Positions 29,838-38,234 of a stretch of DNA of 38,665 nucleotides are shown here, piece by piece. A program made the translations under genes and the position numbers. The stretch is taken from positions 1 to 38,665 of IMG/VR virus record IMGVR_UViG_3300022752_000177; one strand, written 5' to 3'. Numbering within the stretch: the stretch's first letter is position 1; the number at the start of each line of letters is the position of its first letter. The DNA comes from a virus. The notes beneath the pieces were generated by a model. The model was not told the origin of the DNA and made no database searches. It worked only from the letters and a program-made list of their open reading frames with translations.

Positions 29838-29863
29838 GGGGGCCAGCCCGTAAGCCAGCCCCC
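29838..29863 (-). terminator. Hairpin after the capsid gene (weak terminator or attenuator)
   Basis: GGGGGC (29838-29843) and GCCCCC (29858-29863) form a strong stem. On the minus strand it is followed by TTACCTTT, a poor T-run. A partial terminator here would lower downstream gene dosage relative to the capsid gene; an mRNA-stabilising hairpin is the alternative. Confidence 0.5.
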
Positions 29864-29872
29864 TCAATTGGA

Positions 29873-30820
29873 TCAGGTAAGGTCGGCAGCGATGCCGGAG
29901 GCCGCTTCGTTGCGGGCTTCCAGCGTCACTTCGGTCAGGATCATCGCCTTCTCTGCGTCGCCGGTCTTGGCGAGGTCCACGGTCTGCATCGGACGCAGGG
30001 TCGCAAGCGCCCAGTAATCCGTATCCAGAATGTGAACTTCGCGGTCGGTCGCCGAAGCAGCGCCGCGCGTGAAGCGCGAGGGGACAATCTTGATGGTGCC
30101 GAAGTCCGAGACGTAAACATCGACCACCGCGTACAGGGTCTTGTCTTCGGTCTTGTCGAACTTGGTCGCGCCGCCCGTGAAGGCCGAGATAGCGCGCTTC
30201 TGCTTCGGACCACACAGGGCCATAGTGGGGTTGCCACCAGAGACCCAGCAGTTCTGCATCACGTCCTGAATGATGGTTTCCGAAACAGCACGCTGGGTGC
30301 CGTCCGTAGCCGCCGCCGAGGTCGTGCCATCCGCGCCAGAAGCGCCACGGCTGTCATTGGTGGCATACCAACCGCACAGCGGGCGCATCTGCGGTGCCGT
30401 GGTGCTGTTGCCGGTGACAGGGGCCTGGTTGGAGCAAAGCACGAACTCAAGATCGCGCTTCAGTTCCTTCGACCGCTTCTGAAGCTGGTAGACCATTTCA
30501 GACTTGCGGCCAGCCTTGTTAACCGCTTCCTGCGTGCCCGCGATCACAACTTCCTTGCGCAGGGTCTGCGTGCGGTTGTTGATGCGCGAGGTGGCGGTCA
30601 CAGCGGCGAACGAAACATCGTCGCCCTGAAGCTGCGCGTTGGCAGCGGCAGCGGCAAGGCTGTCGGTCTGCCATTCATGCAGGGTTGCAGTCGCCTTCGT
30701 CTTGCCGATCATGGACTGAAACGGCACTTCGATGGGGCTGATGTTGTAGATGGTGTCGGTGAGGTCTTCACGGTTGCCGATGGCCGAGAACGTGAGGAAG
30801 GTATTGGTAACGATTGCCAT
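29873..30820 (-). CDS. Major capsid protein (SU10/DUF5309-like)
   Basis: The protein is 315 residues from the ATG with GGAG eight bases upstream; 12 further in-frame residues upstream lack a ribosome site. The N-terminus EDLTDTIYNISPIEVPFQSM, then IGKTKATATLHEWQTDSL and RTQTLRKEVVIAGTQEAVNK, are diagnostic of the DUF5309/SU10-type HK97-fold capsid family. Late DREVHILDTDYWALATLRPM also fits. It follows the scaffold gene. Confidence 0.85.
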   Translation of the reverse strand: MAIVTNTFLTFSAIGNREDLTDTIYNISPIEVPFQSMIGKTKATATLHEWQTDSLAAAAANAQLQGDDVSFAAVTATSRINNRTQTLRKEVVIAGTQEAVNKAGRKSEMVYQLQKRSKELKRDLEFVLCSNQAPVTGNSTTAPQMRPLCGWYATNDSRGASGADGTTSAAATDGTQRAVSETIIQDVMQNCWVSGGNPTMALCGPKQKRAISAFTGGATKFDKTEDKTLYAVVDVYVSDFGTIKIVPSRFTRGAASATDREVHILDTDYWALATLRPMQTVDLAKTGDAEKAMILTEVTLEARNEAASGIAADLT

Positions 30821-30825
30821 GCTGG

Positions 30826-31749
30826 TTACTCCGCGTCGAGACGCGACAAGACCCAAGCGCGCTTTTCATCGTCGCTTGCATTGGGGCCGGGTCGCTTGGG
30901 GGCGCGCGGACTTTGCTCGGTAGCCTGTGGCTTCAGTGCCGGGCCGGGCTTCGGGGGGGCTTTCTTCTCGCCCACCGTGGCCTTGGCCTTTTGCAGTTCA
31001 TCCCAACGGCGGGCCTTGTCGGCAATCAGCCATGCCCTGTGGTCTGCCGTGTCGCGGATCGTCTCGTCATCAAATCCATTGGACTTGAGATACTCGGCGA
31101 TACCGCGCGCAAACCCTTCAAGCTTGGCCGGTTCCTTCAGTTCAGGCACAGCGGCAAGCAATGCTTCCCGTTCCCGTTGATGATATTCTGCAAGCGCCTC
31201 ATTCTGGCGCTGCTCGTTCTGCTGCCGGATGCCCTGTATCTCTCCCACGGCACTTTGGAGCATTTCGACACGCTGGTCGTACTGCGCCTTCAATGCGACG
31301 AAGGTTGCCGGGTCCTGCTGGGCGAGTGCCGCCCAATCGAGGTTAGCCGTCTGTGAGAGAATGGGATCAAGCCGCGCGAACGCTTCAACCTGCTGTTCGA
31401 GCTTGTCCGCGTATTCAGTCGCCGCCTGCCTGCGCAGTTCGGCAACTTCTGCGGTCTTGGCCTTGTAGTCCTCGGTCCTGCTATAGCCGTTGAGAAGCTC
31501 GTTAAGGGGTACTTCGACTTCTTCGCCGCGTACCTTGACCTTGTAACGGGGTTCTTCAACGGGGAGCGTTTCCTCGGTCTGGCCTTCCGCTGTTTGCGCT
31601 TCCCCCTCGGTTGCGGGTGGCTGTTCGCCGTCGCCTACGCCTTCGGGTTCGCTAGTGCTGGTGTCATCCTCCGCCAGAAATGCCGCGAGTGCGTCGGGCG
31701 GGGTGGCTTCAACGGGTGCCGCTTCGGGCGTCGCCGTATCAAGTTCCAT
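30826..31749 (-). CDS. Scaffolding protein
   Basis: The protein is 307 residues, with a very acidic and Pro/Glu-rich N-terminus (EAAPVEATPPDALAAFLAED). A short VKVRGEEVEVPLNELLNGYS element follows, common in podoviral scaffolds. Next comes a long coiled coil (about residues 95-215), and a basic Pro/Lys-rich C-terminus (KKAPPKPGPALKPQ) likely to bind the capsid. Order portal-scaffold-capsid is as in T7 and P22. AAGGTGA precedes the ATG. Confidence 0.85.
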   Translation of the reverse strand: MELDTATPEAAPVEATPPDALAAFLAEDDTSTSEPEGVGDGEQPPATEGEAQTAEGQTEETLPVEEPRYKVKVRGEEVEVPLNELLNGYSRTEDYKAKTAEVAELRRQAATEYADKLEQQVEAFARLDPILSQTANLDWAALAQQDPATFVALKAQYDQRVEMLQSAVGEIQGIRQQNEQRQNEALAEYHQREREALLAAVPELKEPAKLEGFARGIAEYLKSNGFDDETIRDTADHRAWLIADKARRWDELQKAKATVGEKKAPPKPGPALKPQATEQSPRAPKRPGPNASDDEKRAWVLSRLDAE

Positions 31750-31752
31750 TTG

Positions 31753-31920
31753 TCACCTTGGGTTTGCCGTCTGTCTCACGACGATGGCTTTGGTTCCCGG
31801 TTGCGCCGGGTCGCATTGCTCCTTGCGGATCAATTCCAGTTCGCCACGTTCATTGCGGCGGTAAAATCTGCGTGTCGTATCGTTAGTGCGTGGCAGTTCC
31901 TGCCAGTCAGTCGGGTTCAC
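31753..31920 (-). CDS. Small hypothetical protein (55 aa)
   Basis: The product is 55 residues with a GTG start overlapping the preceding gene by 14 bases; the ribosome site is weak. It is basic with a beta-hairpin-like TRRFYRRNERGELELIRKEQ. It fills the otherwise empty gap before the scaffold gene, and its end carries the scaffold ribosome site. No family is recognised. Confidence 0.5.
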   Translation of the reverse strand: MNPTDWQELPRTNDTTRRFYRRNERGELELIRKEQCDPAQPGTKAIVVRQTANPR

Positions 31921-32152
31921 GGACAATCGCGCGGGCCGAGATAAACTGATCGTCCACGATGGACTGAAGCTTGGTGCCGATACGGTCGATCACGCGCACC
32001 ATCATCCATGCAAATTCGCGCTGGCCCTGCTGCTCGGTTGCTGTCTTGGCCCAGACGTTGATGGCTTCCTCGCGCAGCTCGTCCATGATCTCGCGGAACA
32101 TCGGATCGTCACGAAGCTGCCGCGCATGGTTGGCGCGCTGCTCAGTATCCAA
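31907..32152 (-). CDS. Small helical virion-cluster protein (81 aa)
   Basis: The product is 81 residues (MDTEQRANHARQLRDDPMFR...), helical throughout. The start overlaps the portal gene end by 11 bases. Similar short helical proteins after portal genes occur in P22-like and N4-like phages; their role is unclear. Possible head assembly factor. Confidence 0.6.
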   Translation of the reverse strand: MDTEQRANHARQLRDDPMFREIMDELREEAINVWAKTATEQQGQREFAWMMVRVIDRIGTKLQSIVDDQFISARAIVREPD

Positions 32153-34139
32153 CTGGCTCGCCTTCCATCATCGGCTCCTGCTGCTCAAACTGCGGCATTT
32201 CTGCCTGTTCGTGCATCGGTGTCATGTCGGGGCCGGGGCCGTCCATTTCCGGCATGATATTCGGCGGCGGCGTCATCGAAGCCTTAAGCAACTCCACTTC
32301 GCCATTGATCTTGGCCACCGCAATCTTGGCGTCCGCGTCAATCTGCGCGATTTGAAGCTTGATCTGCCCATCCATCTGCGCCTTGTCAGCTTCGGGATTG
32401 GTCTGCGGCGGCTGCTGGTAGCCATCAGGATCGTTGTAGAACTTCTCGATGCCCTTCAGGCCCATCGCCTCGGTAAGCGCCTTCAGCTTGCCGTAAATCT
32501 TCTCGTAATCGACCAGCGGACCAACGGCGCCACCCTGAAGCTGAAGGATTTGCGCATCGATCTGCAAGAGCTGCTGAATCTCGGCAACCATCTTCTCGCG
32601 CGAGCCAGACCCAAGGCCCACCGTCACGCTCATATCGTATTCGGTGGACCATTCGCGCGGGTCCATCTCCACCCACTCATTGCGAAGGCGGATAACCTCT
32701 TTCTGGTCAGGGTACTTGCAAACCAGTTCCAGCATCTTGAGGAACAGCGGCTTCAGAAACTGCTCAGCGTACTGGCGCGCAAACATCTCCATGCGCTGGC
32801 CCGCTGCCGCCATGATCGACGAAATGCCCGTTGCGGTCTTGTTCAGGCTGTCAGCGTCAAGGCCCTGATTGTACCTGGTGTTGCCCGTCCGCTGCTCGCG
32901 AACCGTGTCGTAATACTCGACAATGCCCATCGAAGCACCGGCGGTGAACGGTGTTACCGCCTCCCGCATCATGCCAGCAGCCTTGACACGGATGACACCA
33001 CCAACGCGCGGGTTCAACACATCGTCAAGATTGACCTGTCCCTCGACCACTTCACGCTGCGGGCGATTGGACAGGTACAGGTTGTTCTGAATCTCCCGCG
33101 CCAGTGCGGTCTTGATAAGCTGAATATCGCGCGTCAGGTCGTGGATCGAAAGCCCCACCAGCTTGTGCGGGATCGGAATGGGCGTCCATGCCACGTAGGG
33201 ATGATCGTCAACCGGATCGTTTGACAAAACCTCGTCATTGCCGCCGCCAAGGAACACCCTGCGCCAGACAAGCTTGCCGTTGCCCTCGTAATCGCAGCGA
33301 ATATAGCACTCAGACACCCGCACCATACGGGCGAGGTCGTTGTCAGTCGTCAGCGGCGTGCTGTTTTCGCCCCAGAACCGCTCCGTCCGCTCAGTGTTGT
33401 AAGCCGTGTCGTTGTCGCTGGTGAGGCCTTCGCATTTCTTCTTGTCCAGCCCCATCGCAATAAGGTCGGACACCGAACGGCGGCTTTCCTGCCCGAGGAA
33501 GTTGGCATCTTCCAAACGGGCAAGATGCCGCTCGAACAGAAACTCGTCAGGCGCGACGCAGTAAACCGCAATCTTGCCCTTCTTGAACTTGCGCTGGCCC
33601 TGTGCGCTTATCCCATCCGGCTCCATCGTGGCGGACAGAACCTCGAAGTTCTCGTCCTGCTCAAGCGCCTGAAACTCGATCTCAGACAGGCAGCGATACG
33701 TCTCTGCCTTGTAGCTCTCGCTTTCCTCGCGCACCACCTTGCCAACGCCCAGACGGAACAGCAGCCCATCTTTCATCGACGTATGGATAATCGAGTATCC
33801 ATCGTTTCTGCGCGTGAAAAGGTAGTTGATGTACTCGCTGGCCTGCTTGCTGCTGTCTTCGTCCTCAGGCCCCTGCGGATCGAAACGAACAACCTCGTCA
33901 CCAGACACAAACGGGCGCATAAGCCCCGGAAGCATGGATTCCACCGCTTCCATCGTGTCGCGGCTGATGACCTTGGACATGCCCGGCTCATCAGGGCCGT
34001 AGCTCGTGTGAGTGTCGCCACGGTAGAACGCTAGCGCCTCACGCCGGTTCTTGCTGTACTCGCTATCAAGCCGGTTGGACGACGCATCGCGCCGCGCCAT
34101 AATCAGCGTGCGCAGCGCATCGTCGCCCATCTTCGGCAT
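32142..34139 (-). CDS. Portal protein (P22 gp1-like)
   Basis: The protein is 665 residues (P22 gp1 is 725). The N-terminus has RREALAFYRGD and DTMEAVESMLPGLMRPFVSG, typical for this portal family. A central DHPYVAWTPIPIPHKLVGLS and then GNTRYNQGLDADSLNKTATG, IMAAAGQRMEMFARQYAEQF also match. The C-terminal part is Gln/Pro/Met-rich. The dodecameric portal is the entry vertex for DNA packaging and binds terminase and adaptor. Confidence 0.9.
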   Translation of the reverse strand: MPKMGDDALRTLIMARRDASSNRLDSEYSKNRREALAFYRGDTHTSYGPDEPGMSKVISRDTMEAVESMLPGLMRPFVSGDEVVRFDPQGPEDEDSSKQASEYINYLFTRRNDGYSIIHTSMKDGLLFRLGVGKVVREESESYKAETYRCLSEIEFQALEQDENFEVLSATMEPDGISAQGQRKFKKGKIAVYCVAPDEFLFERHLARLEDANFLGQESRRSVSDLIAMGLDKKKCEGLTSDNDTAYNTERTERFWGENSTPLTTDNDLARMVRVSECYIRCDYEGNGKLVWRRVFLGGGNDEVLSNDPVDDHPYVAWTPIPIPHKLVGLSIHDLTRDIQLIKTALAREIQNNLYLSNRPQREVVEGQVNLDDVLNPRVGGVIRVKAAGMMREAVTPFTAGASMGIVEYYDTVREQRTGNTRYNQGLDADSLNKTATGISSIMAAAGQRMEMFARQYAEQFLKPLFLKMLELVCKYPDQKEVIRLRNEWVEMDPREWSTEYDMSVTVGLGSGSREKMVAEIQQLLQIDAQILQLQGGAVGPLVDYEKIYGKLKALTEAMGLKGIEKFYNDPDGYQQPPQTNPEADKAQMDGQIKLQIAQIDADAKIAVAKINGEVELLKASMTPPPNIMPEMDGPGPDMTPMHEQAEMPQFEQQEPMMEGEPVGY

Positions 34140-34141
34140 GC

Positions 34142-34327
34142 TCAGTCAGCCGCCACCGGAGGACGGCCACGGCGCTTCGGCTCTTCGCCCTGATCGGCGG
34201 AAGGCGTCACACCGCGAACCGAACAGCCCGGCTTGTAAGCCAGCATCGCCGCCTCATCGCCGCTTTCCGCTTCGACCGTTACCGTTTCAAAACCGCCAGG
34301 ACTGTAGCGGGTTACATCGTACTTCAT
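34142..34327 (-). CDS. Small hypothetical protein between terminase and portal (61 aa)
   Basis: The protein is 61 residues from the ATG with GGAG nine bases upstream; the ATG overlaps the terminase stop (ATGA). A beta-rich N-terminal half (KYDVTRYSPGGFETVTVEAE) is followed by a basic AT-hook-like tail KRRGRPPVAAD. The R-G-R-P-P core is a classical AT-hook, so minor-groove DNA contact is possible. Confidence 0.6.
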   Translation of the reverse strand: MKYDVTRYSPGGFETVTVEAESGDEAAMLAYKPGCSVRGVTPSADQGEEPKRRGRPPVAAD

Positions 34328-35607
34328 ATCGGATTGCTCCTGTATTTGAGAGAGCCTGTCCAACTGGTCGTTGGCTCGCGGTAATCTACCGCCATCAGGC
34401 CAAAAGCGTCAGCACCGTGGCTTGCCCAGTTATGATCAGGCCCGAGGCCGATCCCGCGCTTCTCGTCCCGCTTCTCGGCATAGGCGGTCAACGCATCCAG
34501 ACCGCCCTGGCACGTATCGGCATTGAACCACACGCGCGGCAGCAAGCGACGTACAGCCTCGATCCGCACCGACTTGGCACCAGAGGCCCCGGACCCTGCA
34601 TTGCGCAGCGTAGAGGCACTGAAACCCGCCTCACGAAAGGCGCCTTCCCAGCTTGCCGAACCCGGCCCGCTCTGCGTCAAGCCATCATGCGGCAGGAACA
34701 CTTCCGCGCGGGCAAACCCCCGTTCCCGCAGCCATGCAAAGTGTTCCGCAGCCGGTTGCCCTTGCGCCTCGTAATAGTCGAGGACACGTATTTCCTGCCC
34801 GATGAACTGGCAGACCCACATCGTAAACGCATCGGCCTTCGCGCCGGAACCGCCAAGGTCGCAGTAAACCCGGATCGCCATGTTCGGGTCTTTGGCCACC
34901 CGGCCAATCCGCCCCTGCTTCTTCGCCTCGGCAATCAGGTCCGCAAAGTATGCGCCTTCAATCGCCGCGTCGAAGTCGCATTCCATTTCCCGCGCGTACT
35001 CGTTCGCGCTCATCGTCTGGCGCATCGCTTCCAGCTCGCTTGCCGGAAGCAATCCCGTCTCGCTTGCCTTCATCCGCGCGGCAAACCAGTCAGGCGACGA
35101 TTCCGCCAAAACCTGCATGTCGTAAAAGGCGTTTTTGCCCTTTGACGTGCCAATGAACGTTGCCCAGCCTTGCCGATCCGCAAGAGCCGGTCGCACCACT
35201 TCCCGCCATGCCTGCGGATGATGGTCCGCAAACTCGTCCATGATCACACCGTCGAGATAGATGCCTCGCATGGCGTCATAGTTGTCGCTGCCATACAACC
35301 TGATACGTGAACCAGTCGGCAGCGTTACATGAAGCTCGCTCTCGCTTACCTCAATCCCAGGGATCGGCGCCGTGTAGAACTTGAGGTAAGACCAAGCCAC
35401 GTCTTTGGCCTGCTGGCGAAATGGCGCAATGTAAGCGAACCGGCCATCCTGCCGGGGAAACTCAATCGCCCGCCTGATCTGGTCGTTAATCGTTGCAACC
35501 GTCTTGCCAGCGCGGCGATGGGCGACAATCGAGGCAAACCGCTGCGTTCTGCTATGGTAAGGCTTGAACACCTCGCGCGGGGTGTACGGGATGATTACCC
35601 TTGCCAC
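34324..35607 (-). CDS. terL: Terminase large subunit
   Basis: The protein is 427 residues. It is the ATP-driven packaging motor and headful or site-specific nuclease. Walker A is AHRRAGKT (29-36), Walker B is VIMDE (121-125, with E125 as catalytic carboxylate), and the coupling motif is FIGTSKGKN (151-159). Nuclease acidic residues are D250 (VYCDLGGSGAKADAF), D308 (LPHDG) and D400 (SHGADAFG). The start overlaps the small subunit gene by 13 bases. Confidence 0.9.
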   Translation of the reverse strand: MARVIIPYTPREVFKPYHSRTQRFASIVAHRRAGKTVATINDQIRRAIEFPRQDGRFAYIAPFRQQAKDVAWSYLKFYTAPIPGIEVSESELHVTLPTGSRIRLYGSDNYDAMRGIYLDGVIMDEFADHHPQAWREVVRPALADRQGWATFIGTSKGKNAFYDMQVLAESSPDWFAARMKASETGLLPASELEAMRQTMSANEYAREMECDFDAAIEGAYFADLIAEAKKQGRIGRVAKDPNMAIRVYCDLGGSGAKADAFTMWVCQFIGQEIRVLDYYEAQGQPAAEHFAWLRERGFARAEVFLPHDGLTQSGPGSASWEGAFREAGFSASTLRNAGSGASGAKSVRIEAVRRLLPRVWFNADTCQGGLDALTAYAEKRDEKRGIGLGPDHNWASHGADAFGLMAVDYREPTTSWTGSLKYRSNPI

Positions 35608-35861
35608 GATACCACGAGCTTGTGGGAGCCATCATCACCAGGACCGACCACAGAAACCGCAATCAGCTTGGGATAGATCGAGGTCCAGAACGCGCTTTCG
35701 TTCTTCGGGTCTTCTTTGACCCAATCAACCAGACGGTTGTGCCCACCCAGATTGGCCGCAGCCAACGCAATAGCGTTCTTTGCTTCGGTGCTGACCTTGT
35801 TCGGTGAACCCTTGGGACGGCCCGGCCCCGGTTTTCCGCCCGTTATTTTATTGCCGCTCAT
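35595..35861 (-). CDS. terS: Probable terminase small subunit
   Basis: The protein is 88 residues. The N-terminus KPGPGRPKGSPNKVSTEAKN is the basic G-R-P-K-G-S-P-N-K motif common in phage small terminases and DUF5681-like proteins. A helical part follows (NAIALAAANLGGHNRLVDWV). Its position directly before the large subunit, after a gap that may hold the packaging site, supports the call. It is short for a full TerS, so the assignment is moderate. GAGG precedes the ATG. Confidence 0.65.
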   Translation of the reverse strand: MSGNKITGGKPGPGRPKGSPNKVSTEAKNAIALAAANLGGHNRLVDWVKEDPKNESAFWTSIYPKLIAVSVVGPGDDGSHKLVVSWQG

Positions 35862-36001
35862 GTGACAGCCTCGCTACCAGGTGCCCGAAGGCGTCGCCGG
35901 TTCGCTAGTGATATTCGCCCGTCACGCGCGCCTTTGTGCCCCTCAAGGTGTGGGCGTGCATAGTGCGAAAGCGGGGACGGGCAGGGCCGTAGCCCTAACG
36001 C
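35862..36001. promoter_or_regulatory. Noncoding gap before the terminase genes (candidate late promoter / packaging site)
   Basis: This and the terminator next to it form the largest gap in the late half. A short inverted repeat, AGGGC-CGTA-GCCCT, lies at 35983-35996. No convincing sigma-70 promoter is seen; the only TTGAGG and -10-like sequences are too far apart. Placement immediately before the small terminase fits a pac or cos site, as in many phages. An 18-codon frame inside it is not supported. Confidence 0.4.
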
Positions 36002-36029
36002 AAAAAGGGCCAGCCATTACAGCCGACCC
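36002..36029 (-). terminator. Rho-independent terminator between early/replication and late blocks
   Basis: On the minus strand GGGTCGGC pairs with GCTGGCCC (36022-36029 with 36007-36014; eight pairs including two G-U) around the 7-base loop TGTAATG. TTTTT follows directly. It lies after the 179-residue gene and before the terminase genes, so it should separate replication from morphogenesis transcription. Confidence 0.8.
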
Positions 36030-36084
36030 CTTCAGGCGCATTACGCACCTTTATCAATTTGCATAGGCGATCACGTAAGAAAGG

Positions 36085-36624
36085 TCAAGCCCCTATCGCA
36101 TCGGCCAATCGCTCGCCAGCCATGCGGATTTCCATAAGCGCAATCTCCGCAAACTTGCGGCGAGGTTCAAACCACGTAACCACGGCAGGAACAAGTCCCT
36201 TCGAGCGCATGATGCTGCCACCCTGCTTGATGGCCCATTGCGCTAGGCTAACGTCCTTCACAGCCACAGCGCGGGCAATGTCTGCCAAGCTGCCAAGTTT
36301 ACGTTCGAGATAGCCTAGCTCGATTGCGTTGCGGGTGGTTGAGAGACTTGGCCCGCCGGTGCCGCCACCCATCATGCCGTCGAGCATCTTGCCAATGCTG
36401 TCGCGGATCAGGCTGCGCTCGTCAGCAATGGCGACATCACGATAGCGGGCGAGGCCGTCGAACTGGCGCTGTGAAAGCTTGCCTGTGTCTGCCAGCGTGA
36501 CGATGACCGGAACGCGGCGGTAGGCCATGCCTGCGGTGACAAACTCTCCCTTGGCTTGCTGCTCAGGGGTGGGGCGAACGTAGTTGACCGGATCAACCTT
36601 CTTGCGCTTGCGGTTCGCTTTCAT
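36085..36624 (-). CDS. Conserved-looking phage protein, possible regulator (179 aa)
   Basis: The product is 179 residues. A basic N-terminus (MKANRKRKK) is followed by RPTPEQQAKGEFVTAG. The remainder is helical and has a highly structured FDGLARYRDVAIADERSLIR and YLERKLGSLADIARAVAVKD. The end is FEPRRKFAEIALMEIRMAGE. I recognise no certain family; the layout faintly recalls DUF6456-type proteins of alphaproteobacteria. As the last gene before the terminator and the late genes, it could be a late activator or antiterminator, but this is speculative. GGAG precedes the ATG. Confidence 0.6.
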   Translation of the reverse strand: MKANRKRKKVDPVNYVRPTPEQQAKGEFVTAGMAYRRVPVIVTLADTGKLSQRQFDGLARYRDVAIADERSLIRDSIGKMLDGMMGGGTGGPSLSTTRNAIELGYLERKLGSLADIARAVAVKDVSLAQWAIKQGGSIMRSKGLVPAVVTWFEPRRKFAEIALMEIRMAGERLADAIGA

Positions 36625-36672
36625 GCTCCATCATCTCCATCGCTATCGGCTAGGGTGTCGCGGGGCCAGTTG

Positions 36673-36819
36673 TCATTGGCTGCGGTCACTGGTCTGCTCC
36701 TGCGAATGAAAACCGAATGGCTTTGTCTTTGACTCGTCCTTGCGGTAATCGAACCAGCGCGCGGTTGACTTCGGCGCTTCGTTCGTACGGTCGTTGCGAT
36801 TGCGCGGGCGGTAGGTCAT
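36673..36819 (-). CDS. Small basic hypothetical protein (48 aa)
   Basis: The product is 48 residues (MTYRPRNRNDRTNEAPKSTA...), hydrophilic and basic. Its ATG overlaps the primase-helicase stop (ATGA). No family is recognised. It is probably unstructured or nucleic-acid bound. After its stop there is only a nine-codon frame before the 179-residue gene. Confidence 0.55.
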   Translation of the reverse strand: MTYRPRNRNDRTNEAPKSTARWFDYRKDESKTKPFGFHSQEQTSDRSQ

Positions 36820-38234
36820 GCGTACGGGTCCGCTTCAATCCGGCTCTTGAAAGCGTTCATGCAGGTGTGAACCACGCCGCACTTGCCGGGCAGGCCCATG
36901 CGGACCTTGACCACTGACAAGGTTGCGCTGTTCACCGTTTTGTCGGGGCGATGATAAATCAGGCCGTAGTCAGCCTTGTTCGCCCAGTTGGCCGATCCTG
37001 CAATGTCATACAGTCCTGGGGGCGGGACGGTGCCGTCCTTCATCTTCATCGGCTTGGTGGGGTGCGCCACTACCCACAGTGCAATGTTGTACCGCTTGGC
37101 AAACCGCTTCAGTGCGCGAATTGCCCGCCCGATGTAGTCGGTTTCGGTTTCGTCGTGGTTGCGCTTGTGCTCCAGCTCATTCCACGGATCGAGCACCACC
37201 ACCTTTGCGCCATTCCGCACGACTGCAATGCGCGCCAGTTCAAGGTAGGCTTCAAGCGTGATGTCTTCGTCATCGTCGAGGGCATTGGAAATGACGGTCA
37301 TCATGCTTTCGATCTGGTCGTAAGCAGCGCGGCGCTTCGGATGGTGCGGGAAGTCCTCAAAGCTGCATCCGAGCAGAGCACGGGCGATACCGTCGCGTAA
37401 AATGGGTTTGGGAAGCGTCTCAAAGCTGGCGATGCAGACCGGCACGTTCCGATCAATACAATGCGCAAGGATGGTGTTCATCACCGTGGACTTGCCCATG
37501 TTGGAATAACCGGAAAACACGGTGAACGTGCCGAGGACGATCTGCATGTGTTCGTCAAGGGCTTCGATCCCAGTCGGCATGGCTTGAATGTCCACACCAT
37601 CGGGGAAGTCTGACATGCGGTAGAGGCCCACCACCGGAAAGGGCTTTGCCAGCGTCAGGACTTCGGCGGCGGCGCGCTGGCCGTGCTTTACCAGCACATC
37701 GTTCAAATCCTTGCAGCCCTCAGGGTACTCGACAAACTTGCAACGGTCCTTGCCCAAAATGCAGGCGAGATCGTGAGCAAGGGTCTGGCCGGGTTTGTCA
37801 CCATCGGTTGCGAGGATGATCGAAGGGATGGCCTTCAAGGCATCCTCGTGCATTTCCCACAAAAACGAATACCGCTTGGCGTTCAGCGGGTCGTCCGCCT
37901 TTTCAGCCGGCGCGCCGTTGGGGACACTCACGGCATGGGGGAAGCCACAAGCAATAGCGGCAAGTGCGTCAAACTCGCCCTCAGTGATCACAAGCGTGCG
38001 AGCGCCCTTTAACGCCTCAGCGTTCCAGAAGCAAAGCTTTCCGCCCTTGTCCATTTCGTGCTGCTTCTCGGCGGTGCGCCGATACTTGCGGTTCACGATC
38101 TGCCCGTCGTGCATGTAAGGGATGGACAGCCAGTACGCGTCGTGCCGCCGAACCGTTGTAATCCCGAACTTCTCCGCCAAATCGGATGGGATGCCGCGAG
38201 CCTGAAGCCATTCCCTGTGCGGTCCTGCAATCAT
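36816..38234 (-). CDS. Primase-helicase (TOPRIM plus DnaB-like, T7 gp4-like)
   Basis: The reading frame gives 472 residues from the ATG with AAAGGA upstream. TOPRIM primase residues are E85 (LVITEGEFDA) and D144-G-D146 (LATDGDKPGQ). The RecA-like helicase has Walker A GYSNMGKST (242-250) and Walker B VVVLDPW with D349, then a VVAHPTKP sensor. It makes RNA primers and unwinds the fork, as in T7 gp4 and Twinkle. The zinc-binding domain expected at the N-terminus is encoded immediately upstream in another frame, so the true product may be a fusion made by frameshifting. Confidence 0.85.
   Translation of the reverse strand: MIAGPHREWLQARGIPSDLAEKFGITTVRRHDAYWLSIPYMHDGQIVNRKYRRTAEKQHEMDKGGKLCFWNAEALKGARTLVITEGEFDALAAIACGFPHAVSVPNGAPAEKADDPLNAKRYSFLWEMHEDALKAIPSIILATDGDKPGQTLAHDLACILGKDRCKFVEYPEGCKDLNDVLVKHGQRAAAEVLTLAKPFPVVGLYRMSDFPDGVDIQAMPTGIEALDEHMQIVLGTFTVFSGYSNMGKSTVMNTILAHCIDRNVPVCIASFETLPKPILRDGIARALLGCSFEDFPHHPKRRAAYDQIESMMTVISNALDDDEDITLEAYLELARIAVVRNGAKVVVLDPWNELEHKRNHDETETDYIGRAIRALKRFAKRYNIALWVVAHPTKPMKMKDGTVPPPGLYDIAGSANWANKADYGLIYHRPDKTVNSATLSVVKVRMGLPGKCGVVHTCMNAFKSRIEADPYA

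Noticed and set aside
29705-31180. 491-codon plus-strand frame antisense to capsid and scaffold
   Set aside because: Both opposite genes are strongly supported; the frame is open because of GC-rich codon bias.
31971-33224. 417-codon plus-strand frame antisense to the portal gene
   Set aside because: Shadow of the P22-like portal gene; its Leu/Arg/His-rich composition is typical of an antisense frame.
35862-36001. 18-codon frame before the small terminase
   Set aside because: Very short, no convincing ribosome site, and not coupled to the terminase start.
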